Assembly: GCA_963170055.1 (NCBI GenBank)
Contig: CAUJGJ010000385.1
Span: 35,001 to 52,500 of the forward strand
Length of the DNA: 17,500 bases
Origin: Halisarca cf. caerulea
Taxonomy: Eukaryota; Porifera; Demospongiae; Chondrillida; Halisarcidae
Reading direction: 5' to 3'
Of this stretch, positions 7,238-16,729 are shown one piece after another (within the stretch, counting starts at the first letter, position 1; every line of letters begins with the position of its first letter). The translations under genes were made by a program, and so were the position numbers. The notes under the pieces are model-generated. The model did no database searches and was not told the DNA's origin. It saw only the letters and a program-made list of their open reading frames with translations.

Positions 7238-10200
7238 TCACATGGGGCGAGGAGCTGTCACTACCCCTGTAGGATACTTTGTGTAGAACCTTTCCTTCAT
7301 GTCAGGCTCCCATATGTTGGAGTTATTGAGCTGGTTGCCAAGGGTTACCCAGTTGTTCTGACAATTGTGCTGTCTGCCAAATATCTCCAGTTTCCTTGTT
7401 CCGGGAGAGATCCGCTCAATTAACCCATAGATCTCGTCAGGTTTGTGACTAGTAGCTCGAACCTGGTGGACGGACAGGGCAGACATTTTATTGAGCACCC
7501 ACCCACTACCCACACTATATATGTATGTGCTGGCAAACAAATACACTCACAATGCTCCACCCTCACCCACACCTCCATTTCCCACCTCAGCACACAAACA
7601 TATATCTATTCCCCTCCCTCACCCTGGAACACGCACATCCACTCCCCTCCCTCACCCTGGAACACGCACATCCACTCCCCTCCCTCACCCTGGAACACAC
7701 ACCACCACTCCCCTCCCTCACCCTGGAACACGCACATCCACTCCCCTCCTTCACCCTGGAACACACACCTCCACTCCACTCCTTCACCCTGGACCACACA
7801 CCTCCACTCCCCTCCTTCACCCTGGAACACGCACATCCACTCCCCTCCTTCACCCTGGAACACACACCTCCACTCCCCTCCCTCACCGGGAACACGCACA
7901 TCCACTATCTGTCAACGTCTTGAACCTAGTACTCCCACACCAGCACACATCCCCTCTCCCCCCTCACCCAGCACATATCCACTCCCCCTCCCCCACCAGC
8001 ACACATCCCCTCTCCCCCCTCACCCAGCACACATCCACTCCCCTCCCCCACCAGCACACATCCACTCCCCCTCCCCCACCAGCACACATCCACTCCCCCT
8101 CCCCCACCAGCACACATCCACTCCCCCTTCCCTAAAACCCACCTCCGCTAGTAGTACATCACAGTCCAGTCCACGATTGACCTCCAGGTTCCCCTTAACT
8201 CCAATGAGGCAGTGCTCTTTGCTGTGGTTGATCCAGTGCCCAGTTCTTCCTGTTCTTATCAGTCTCTGTCGCTGGTTGGCCTTCACCCACGCTGTAAGGA
8301 GGAGAAAGGAGTTAGGAAGAAGTTCATGTGTGTGTGTGTGAGTGTGTGTGGAGAGAAGGCTCATGGGGGAGGGGAGTTGAGAGGAGGAGGTTCATGGGGG
8401 TGTGAGAGGAGTCTCATGGGGGTGTGAGAGGAGTCTCATGGGGGTGTGAGAGGAGTCTCATGGGGGTGTGAGAGGGGTTTCATGGGGGTGTGAGAGGAGT
8501 CTCATGGGGGTGTGAGAGGAGTCTCATGGGGGTGTGAGAGGAGTCTCATGGGGGTGTGAGAGGGGTTTCATGGGGGTGTGAGAGGGGTCTCATGGGGGTG
8601 TGAGAGGAGTCTCATGGGGGTGTGAGAGGGGTCTCATGGGGGTGTGAGAGGGGTCTCATGGGGGTGTGAGAGGAGTCTCATGGGGGTGTGAGAGGAGTCT
8701 CATGGGGGTGTGAGAGGGGTCTCATGGGGGTGTGAGAGGGGTCTCATGGGGGTGTGAGAGGAGTCTCATGGGGGTGTGAGAGGAGTCTCATGGTACTAAT
8801 GTGTGCAAACCACTGCATTAGTATATAGTGCTGATGCATGGCAAGGTAAACTGCTTGGGTTGTTGCGGGTATACGTTACAGCAGGAAATTTTCACGTGCA
8901 AAATTTTTGCAAATTTGTCCCATGAAAGCTGTTTCGTGGTTTTCATTTCGCAATTCTGGGCTGAACAGCTATATTTGTGTTTCTTTCAATGCTCCTATCC
9001 GTGATTCGATGGCTGGAAATAGCGAAGAGGGGTTATCGATCGCTAGCTACGTCAGAGTATACCAGGCCTACGTACACTTGACAGGCTATAGTTGGAGAGG
9101 AAAGCTGTGCAATAGTCCCCCGTGGTAAGTACTCGCTAGCAATGAAGAAGAATGGTCAGAGAGTAGGTCATGTTCCTAAACTAGCTCAAAACTTATTCTT
9201 AAGACCACAGCAGCGAAGACTAAGTACTCCGACAGCGGAAATGTCTCTGTCCATGGTTGTGACCGATGTCATTGCCCATTTCCATGCAGATGGGCGCTAA
9301 TGTATTGCTATTTCAAATGTATTTGAGCCTAAAAGATTTGCGGTATAATCTTCACGAATTAGGCCATTCACAAAAATTTCCCACTATATGGTATATATCT
9401 ACTAGTGGGGTAGTCTAGCCTGCCAGACTAGACCCACAAACACTAACAATTCATCAATCATTTGATTGCATCCATCTTCATGTCCACTTATTGACCACAC
9501 TCACTTACCCATCTCACCCACTCACTGACGACACCCGCTTACCCATGGACCATACCCAATCACCTATCTCGTCCACCTGCTCACCAGCCATATCCACTCA
9601 CCCATCTCGTCCACCCGATCATAGCCCCACAGTGTGAGGCACTCTCTCCCAAGCTCCATTGCACGTCCTGTCACCCAAAGGAAGATCAGTCCCTCATCTT
9701 GTAGCAAAGGTACCTTCAACGACCTCATCTCGTCATCTGACATGGTACCGTAGGGCAGCTCCATGTGGATGTCCCAGGGGGGGTCAGCCATGATCACCGC
9801 AAACTTCCCCAAAACTTCAAAGTCGAGGTATCGAATGTCGCAGTTGATCCACTGCGGAGGGTACAGAGTGAAGTAGGTGTCTTTAGGTCGAGAGGCAAAC
9901 ATCTTGGCCTGAATGGGGGGAGTGGGAGACTAGCATCACAGCAGAGAGAGATGAGGGGGAACAGGTCAGGTGTGAAGCTAGACTAGCCAGCAGTGACAGA
10001 CATCAGTACAAACTGAAATGGCGTGAACCTACGTACATTGATGTGTCCACACATGTACATTGATGTGTCCACACATGTACATTGATGTGTCCACACACGT
10101 CATACAGTACAGATGTGTACTGGATAAGAAAATGGTGTGAAATGAGTATGATCATAAAGACATTAAGTCGATCCAGAAAAATGGTATCGGGTCTTTCAAC

Positions 10201-10289
10201 AGCACTAGAGCTTACACCTGTCATGTTTCATGACTTCTTTCAGAGACTTGGACTCTCTCCACTACCTTCCCTCCACACCACCTTAGTTG

Positions 10290-10364
<75 letters not shown>

Positions 10365-12407
10365 CATGCATGCACACACACATGTACACACACACTCACA
10401 TCCTCCGGATCATCAAATGACTCGTCAATCTCATAGTGAACATATTTACATGTGGTTCTGTTGAAGCAAGCATTGAGGAAGGAGCAGTCACCAAGACTCT
10501 CGTCCGTGTGGCGCTGTGTTATCCGAAGGAAGTGGAGCTTCTTACATGCCTTGTCACTACTGCGCTCCTTCCTGAGCATAAGGTGTAGAAAGAGCTGATT
10601 ATAACAAGTACTGATTCAATGGATATTAACTAGACATTAAATAGCTGCTGAGTGAAGATTGTACAGAAGTCACACCTGATGTTGATGATGAACACCAAAT
10701 GTACATAACATCATACACTCACCAATGCTCCCTCACACACTCACCAATGCCCCCTCACATACTCACCTATGCTCCCTCAACCACTCACCTATGTCCCCTC
10801 ACACACTCACCTATGCCCCCTCACACACTCACCAATGCTCCCTCACACACTCATCACCCCACATAACACACCTGCATTCCCCGTCACCCCTACACAACTA
10901 GGGATGGGTGATATTGGTTTTAATCAGCATACACTCCCCGTCACCTTCACACAACACACCTACACTCCCCTTCACCCCACACAACACACCTGCACTCTTC
11001 CTTGGTTCCACTGAGGCAGAACTCCCTCATCCGTGACCCTCCAGTTGTCTTGTACTTGTTGGATGTTATCTGCTCAAGGTAGGTGGGTGTGCTGAGGAGG
11101 GTGGAGATCTTGAGGCCTTTCTCCCTCCTAGTCCGCTTAGAAAAACTCTCATACTTTAGCAAATCATTCACAGAGGAGTCATTACGCAATACTGTTGCCT
11201 TAGAATCCGGATTTTCCAAATATGGCAACAATTCTTTCAAGCCACTATCAACTATTTCTCCATCTTTTCCAATTTGAATGACTTCAATGTCAACAAAAAA
11301 ACGAATCGCATTCTTGAACTCCTTGTTTGGCAGCTTCTGCTTCTTTTCCATTTGTTTAATGTTGGTTGTTTTGGATGTAGCCAACATGTGGCTCACGTAC
11401 CTAAAGGCACGCTGGGTTATGTGTTCGTCAGAAGTCGACATGAACAGTATTGTGCTTTGTGGTGTAAGATGCATGTGGGGTGGGGTGTGGTGGTGGTGCT
11501 GGTGGGGAGGGGTGTGGAGGGACTGGTGAGGTGTGCAGTGTTGGTGTAACGACACCTCTCTACTTCCACCATTGCTTGCAGACTGAGGACAGAGTGGCTC
11601 ACTGTCTGACAATTGACTCTGCACCTCAGGAGAAAACTCAGCTGGTTGCACATGGATTGGAGACAGAGCTTCTTCTTCTTTTCCTTTGACAGAGTCTACA
11701 TTATCAATGGCAGAGTCGTTCACGTGCTTCCTCTTTTTCTGTGGCCCAACTTCAGGACTGATACCTTCTAAAGAAACCGCTCTTTTCCTACTGGCCCTGT
11801 CAGAAAAGGAACTCTCCTTCAGTTTACTATCTGGTGCCTCTTTAACCCTCTTTAGGTCAGAGCACCTAGAGATATCTGTGTCTGGTGCTTCTCTAAATCT
11901 CTTTCCCTCAGGGTATTCGGAGATATTCGTGTCTGGTGCCTTTCTTGCCCTCTTCAGGTCAGAGAATTCGGAGATATCCGTGTCTGGTGCCTTTCTTGCC
12001 CTCTTCAGGTCAGAGAATTCGGAGATATCCGTGTCTGGTGTCTCTTTAACCCTCTTCAGGTCAGAGTATTCGGAGATATCCGTATCATCGGTGGAGCTGA
12101 AGATGTTATGTTCACAGTCTGACTCTTCCTCGAGACGCAGATGAAATGTGTCCTCCGTATCCGATGGCTCCCCATCGACCATGTTCGTCTCCTCTTCGCG
12201 CGGTTCCTCGGACGTAGTATCATCTAAAGCTTCGAGGTCGCTAGGTAGCACGCTCGCACTATTTAGCAAATCTGTCACATCATTGCGTTTACGAGCGAGA
12301 TTATTCTTTCTAATTTGTTTAATCTCCTTAATACTGCGCTGTACGCTTCTCGAATCCTGAAGGGCATTCCATGTTTCCATAAGCTCTACCAGAATGCCGG
12401 TAGCCAT
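7238..12407 (-). CDS. METTL3: METTL3, catalytic subunit of the m6A RNA methyltransferase, 5 exons
   Basis: Exons on the minus strand are 12407-10990, 10571-10400, 9908-9602, 8291-8143 and 7462-7238 (stop TGA). Phases agree and give about 756 aa (human 580). Two CCCH zinc fingers are visible: C464, C472, C482, H486, and C502, C508, C514, H518. The MT-A70 domain follows with [13 protein letters not shown], catalytic DPPW (572-575), [39 protein letters not shown] and the SAM-pocket stretch near [22 protein letters not shown]3 pairs with METTL14 in the nucleus and methylates adenosine in mRNA, typically at DRACH. The extra length lies in the N-terminal half: an acidic region, five 17-residue repeats (108-192) and a His-rich segment. 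All catalytic residues are intact. It shares a 45-bp divergent promoter with CEP120. Confidence 0.96.
7613..7905. repeat. 33-bp minisatellite in METTL3 intron 4 (acceptor half)
   Basis: About nine units of CCCTGGAACACGCACATCCA plus CTCCCCTCCCTCA, with CG/CA variation at ACGCACAT/ACACACCT. It is G-rich in the METTL3 sense strand. Confidence 0.94.
7932..8130. repeat. 27-bp and related repeats in METTL3 intron 4 (donor half)
   Basis: Units of CACCAGCACACATCCACTCC plus CCCTCCC, with interspersed variants (CTCACCCAGCACATATCC), end about 13 bp inside the exon 4 donor at 8142. In the sense strand it is very G-rich (GGGGGAGTGGATGTGTGCTGG), with G runs that could form quadruplexes in RNA. Confidence 0.9.
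8365..8795. repeat. 22-bp minisatellite in METTL3 intron 3 (acceptor side)
   Basis: About 19 units of GTGTGAGAGGAGTCTCATGG plus GG, with GGAGTCTC/GGGGTCTC/GGGGTTTC variants. In the METTL3 sense strand it is pyrimidine-rich and lies 70-500 bp upstream of the exon 4 acceptor (8292). Confidence 0.96.
8865..9396. mobile_element. Possible decayed TIR element in METTL3 intron 3
   Basis: The left end CAGGAAATTTTCACGTG (about 8882) and the right end, reverse complement GTGGGAAATTTTTGTGAA (about 9393), look like diverged terminal repeats around 500 bp of unique sequence. Both resemble the cleaner ends of the element at 14497-15074. I recognise no protein inside. The boundaries are approximate. Confidence 0.35.
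9411..9430. repeat. Short inverted repeat resembling fused MITE ends
   Basis: TAGTCT (9411-9416) and AGACTA (9425-9430) are separated by eight bases. The TAGTC...GACTA ends match the termini of the elements at 3270-3348 and 6537-6625. It may be an internally deleted copy, or chance. Confidence 0.35.
9500..9620. repeat. Degenerate 38-bp repeat copying the METTL3 exon 3 / intron 3 boundary
   Basis: In the METTL3 sense strand GTGGACGAGATGG|GTGAGTGG (junction 9602|9601) is followed 38 bp later by GTGGACGAGATAG|GTGATTGG. Weaker partial copies (GGTAAGCGGG, GGTAAGTGAG) lie further into the intron. Confidence 0.75.
10031..10099. repeat. 22-bp triplicate in METTL3 intron 2
   Basis: Three copies of TACATTGATGTGTCCACACA plus TG, starting near 10034, 10056 and 10078. 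Confidence 0.93.
10293..10397. repeat. (CA)n microsatellite running into the METTL3 exon 2 donor
   Basis: In the sense strand the donor GAGGAT|GTGAGTGTGTGTG (junction 10400|10399) passes directly into a GT tract of about 100 bp that contains GCATGCATGC. Confidence 0.93.
10723..10856. repeat. 22-bp minisatellite in METTL3 intron 1
   Basis: Six units of CCCCTCACACACTCACCTAT plus GC. In the METTL3 sense strand most units contain GGTGAGTG, a near-consensus 5' splice site, inside the intron (10989-10572). Confidence 0.9.
10862..11000. repeat. Junction-derived repeats at the METTL3 exon 1 donor
   Basis: In the sense strand the native junction GAGTGCAG|GTGTGTTGTGTG (10990|10989) is repeated 30 bp downstream as GAGTGTAG|GTGTGTTGTGTG (10960|10959). 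It recurs as GAATGCAG|GTGTGTTATGTG at about 10872. A partial copy lies at about 10926-10945. Confidence 0.8.
11832..12086. repeat. Coding 51-bp minisatellite in METTL3 exon 1
   Basis: Five exact-length 51-bp units encode 17-residue repeats at residues 108-192, consensus [17 protein letters not shown]. Two units are nearly identical at DNA level, so the expansion is recent. Each repeat joins an acidic Asp/Ser half to a basic KR half. Confidence 0.93.
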
Positions 12408-12452
12408 TTTTCATTGATCACGTGAACACAAAACAAGACTTGTGTATCAAAA
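12408..12452. promoter_or_regulatory. 45-bp divergent promoter between METTL3 and CEP120
   Basis: The start codons of METTL3 (12407, minus) and CEP120 (12453, plus) are 45 bp apart. The interval holds the palindromic E-box TCACGTGA (12418-12425), the type bound by USF/MITF/TFE-family bHLH factors, and an ACACAA...TTGTGT inverted repeat. There is no TATA box. Confidence 0.7.
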
Positions 12453-12909
12453 ATGGCGGACTCAGTCTTGGTCGTAGTCAGCATTTTGGAAGGTGCGTTG
12501 TGGGCTATTGGCGAACTCGTAGGAAATTGACAATTGCTGTGTAGTTACATTGTTGGGTCGTGTCTAGGTCGGGGATTTCCACATCTACAACACCAGCTCC
12601 TCTTGTTGGAAGGAAAGTTCAACGGCGAATGCTTAGAGACTGATCCTGTACCACACACGACAGCTCCAAAGGTTAACACAGAGCTAGCATGGGAGCTGTC
12701 GAGGAAGAGCCTACACCAGCACAAACTCCAGCGAACACCACTGAAGCTTCAGGTAATGGTTTACCACACACGCACACACACACACACACATGCACGCACG
12801 CCCCCACACACACACACAAACACACAGGCACACGCACACGCACACACACACGCACATACACACACATACACGCACGCACGCCCATACACACACACACACA
12901 TACACACAT

Positions 12910-12997
<88 letters not shown>

Positions 12998-13095
12998 ACA
13001 CACATACGCACACACACACACACATACGCACACACATACACACAAACACACATACACAGACACACACACATACACATGCACACACTCACTCACTT

Positions 13096-13161
<66 letters not shown>

Positions 13162-16100
13162 ACGCACACACACACACACACAACACACACACACACACAA
13201 CACACACACACACACACACACACTTTAATCTTGGACTCCCTTTTGTGTTTCTGCAGTGCTCCTGTGTAGATGAGCGAACGAAGAAGAAAGATCCAATGGG
13301 TTACATCATGCTTGACTTGAGACAGGCCCACTCTGCAGTGGCCTCAAGCAATGTTAGTGTTGAGTGGAGGGAGGGTGACGGTAGAGGAGTGATGGTGGAG
13401 GGTGAAGGAGTGACGGTGGAGGGTGACGGTAGAGGAGTGATGGTGGAGGGTGAAGGAGTGACGGTGGAGGGTGAAGGAGTGATGGTGGAAGGTGAAGGAG
13501 TGATGGTGGAGGGTGACGGTAGAGATTGGATGGTGAAGGGTAAAGGAGTGATGGTGGAGGGTGAAGGAGTGACGGTGGAGGGTGAAGGAATGATGGTGGA
13601 GGGTGACGGTAGAGGAGTGATGGTGGAGGGTGACGGTGGATGGTGATGGTGGAGGGTGACGGTAGAGGAGTGATGGTGGAGGGTGACGGTGGATGGTGAT
13701 GGTGGAGGGTGACGGTAGAGGAGTGATGGTGGAGGGTGAAGGAGTGATGGTGGAGGGTGAAGGAGTGACGGTGGAGGGTGAAGGAGTGATGGTGGAGGGT
13801 GAAGGAGTGATGGTGGATGGTGAAGGAGTGATGGTGGAGGGTGAAGGAGTGACGGTGGAGGGTGAAGGAGTGATGGTAGAGGGTGAAGGAGTGATGGTGG
13901 AGAGTGACGGTAGAGGAGTGATGGTGAAGGGTGACGGTAGAGGAGTGATGGTGGATGGTGAAGGAGTGATGATGGAGGGTGAAGGAGTGACGGTGGAGGG
14001 TGAAGGAGTGATGGTGGAGGGTGAAGGAGTGATGGTGTAGGGTGACGGTAGAGGAGTGATGGTGGAGGGTGACGGTAGAGGAGTGATGGTGAAGAGTGAT
14101 GGTAGAGGAGTGATGGTGGAGGGTGAAGGAGTGATGGTGGAGGGTGACGGTAGAGGAGTGATGGTGGAGGGTGACGGTAGAGGGTGGATGGTGAAGGAGT
14201 GATGGTGGAGCGTGGAGGAGTGATGGTGCAAGGTAGAGGGTGGAAGACAGAGGGGTTACAGTGGAGGGTGGAGGGGTGAAAGCTAGTGAAGTGTCTGACA
14301 GTAGGCATATGTGTCATGGTGCGGGGGCGAAAGTTGGGTGGATCAAAGAGTACCGCGGGCTTACATTCACGATGTAGCCCTGCTACTCTGATGTAGCACA
14401 GGTCAAGGGTCTTATCAATTTCCTGCCAGCCCAAACCCATTCATGCCTCATTAATTAGTAGCTGTCAATTGTCACATTTGCAGTGTTTTGCCGTATAGCG
14501 GGAAACTTTCGCGAATCGTCTAAAAATACAAATTTTGCGAAGAAAACTTTCGCGAATCGTCCAAAAGAAATTCTATAAGGAAGAAAACTTTCGCGGATTG
14601 GTAAGGCAGCCATTGTGTACGTGGCCATATCAAAGCATGCGTGTTTCCACGTGTGTGGAAACACACATGCTTACGCGTGACCTACGTACTGGAAACTATC
14701 GTGCGAGGCTATCGTGCCTACAAGGAGCTCTGGGAACTTGCCTTATCTCCTTGTCTGCAGTTGTAATCGTAGAATCTGATGAAGATACTGTATAAGCAGA
14801 GAGAACCGGTAGTGTCGGTTTAGAAGGTCGAAAGTACTTGAAGCAATCCATAGCAGCCATAAGCTGTACAACTAAGCGTTACGACCGAGTACATCTTCAA
14901 ATATAAGGCTTAGCACGAACAAAACTGGTTACATAGCGTCCTCGATAGCGTCTATGTACTGAATAACGCACAACGACGCTTCAATCCTTTTTGACTTTTC
15001 GCGAATAAAAATTTTGCGAATCCTCTCTTGTTTGCGAAATTCGCAAAGGTTTTTTTCCGCGAAAGTTTCCCGCTTCACCATGACACATAATAGTTGTATC
15101 CTGCCTTGGTGTGCTACAGCAGCATAAAGTGCTAATCGATTGACCTCGGGCTGCGCCCTCGGTCAATCAATTAGCACTTTATGGCTGCTGTAGCACACCA
15201 AGGCAGGATACAACTATTACATGTAGCCCCCCACCAGTGGCCCCTGTTCCATGTAGCCCATCCCACACCAGTGGCCCCTGTTCCATGTAGCCCATCCCAC
15301 ACCAGTGGCCCCTGTTCCATGTAGCCCCCCACCAGTGGCCCCTGTTCCATGTAGCCCCCCACCAGTGGCCCCTGTTCCATGTAGCCCCCCACCAGTGGCC
15401 CCTGTTCCATGTAGCCCATCCCACACCAGTGGCCCCTGTTCCATGTAGCCCATCCCACACCAGTGGCCCCTGTTCCATGTAGCCCCCCACCAGTGGCCCC
15501 TGTTCCATGTAGCCCCCCACCAGTGGCCCCTGTTCCATGTAGCCCCCCACCAGTGGCTCCTGTTCCATGTAGCCCCCCAACAGTGGCCCCTGTTCCATGT
15601 AGCCCATCCCACGCCAGTGGCCCCTGTTCCATGTAGCCCCCCACCAGTGGCCCCTGTTCCATGTAGCCCCCCACCAGTGGCCCCTGTTCCATGTAGCCCC
15701 CCAACAGTGGCCCCTGTTCCATGTAGCCCATCCCACACCAGTGGCCCCGGTTCCATGTAGCCCCCCACCAGTGGCCCCTGTTCCATGTAGCCCCCACCAG
15801 CGGCCCCTGTTCCATGTAGCCCCCCACCAGTGGCCCCTGTTCCATGTAGCCCCCCACCAGTGGCCCCGGTTCCATGTAGCCCCCCACCAGTGGCCCCTGT
15901 TCCATGTAGCCCCCACCAGCGGCCCCTGTTCCATGTAGCCCCCCACCAGTGGCCCCTGTTCCATGTAGCCCCCCACCAGTGGCCCCTGTTCCATGTAGCC
16001 CCCCACCAGTGGCCCCTGTTCCATGTAGCCCCCACCAGTGGCCCCTGTTCCATGTAGCCCCCCACCAGTGGCCCCTGTTTCATGTAGCCCCCCACCAGTG

Positions 16101-16660
16101 GCCCCTGTTCCATGTAGCCCCCCACCAGTGGCCCCTGTTCCATGTAGCCCCCCACCAGTGGCCCCTGTTCCATGTAGTCCCCCCCACCAGTAGCCCCTGT
16201 ACAATGTAGCCCCCACCAGTGGCCCCTGTACAATGTAGCCCCCACCAGTGGCCCCTGTACAATGTAGCCCCCACTGGTGGCCCTTGTGCAATGTAGCCCC
16301 ACTAGTGGCCCCTGTACAATGTAGCCCCACTAGTGGCCCTTGTGCAATGCTTGCGCTGAGTTTGCTAGTCAACTAGGCAGCAGTGCGTGTGGTACGATTG
16401 GTCGAAGCTGCTAATTACTGATCATGCTCATCTGGCAAAGTACGTACTGTGTGATATATTATTTGATGGATCTCTGCTTCGATTCCCATTTCAGAGTGCT
16501 CGCTGGTATGGCATTTCAAACTCTCAATATCATGGCAAGAAACCAGAACTCCGGATCGTCATCACCATGGAAACAGAAAGCCACTATGAACCAATACCAC
16601 CACGTCCTATATCATCATTATCACAAAGTGACTCCCTCCCTCTATGTGTGTGTGTGTGTT

Positions 16661-16729
<69 letters not shown>

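Noticed and set aside
7445..8341. 298-codon plus-strand frame encoding [11 protein letters not shown] repeats
   Set aside because: It is antisense to METTL3 intron 4 arrays and overlaps conserved METTL3 exons on the other strand.
8907..9128. 73-codon frame in METTL3 intron 3
   Set aside because: No conserved motifs; it sits in a probable decayed element on the strand opposite METTL3.
12534..13646. Long open frame of 370 codons on the plus strand
   Set aside because: It contains the real CEP120 exons 2 and 3 but reads through intron 2 (CA repeat) and into the G-rich array. The His-Thr run is intron, not protein.
13301..14440. Open frames of up to 379 codons on the minus strand rich in Ser, Pro, Thr and Leu
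   Set aside because: They are the antisense of the 21-bp CEP120 intron 3 array; a repeat period divisible by three keeps several frames open.
14535..14795. 86-codon frame in CEP120 intron 3
   Set aside because: It lies within the TIR element and resembles no transposase or other family I know.
15171..16372. Three long minus-strand open frames encoding [10 protein letters not shown] or [14 protein letters not shown] repeats
   Set aside because: The 30-bp period keeps all three frames open, and composition is identical between frames; there is no unique protein sequence.
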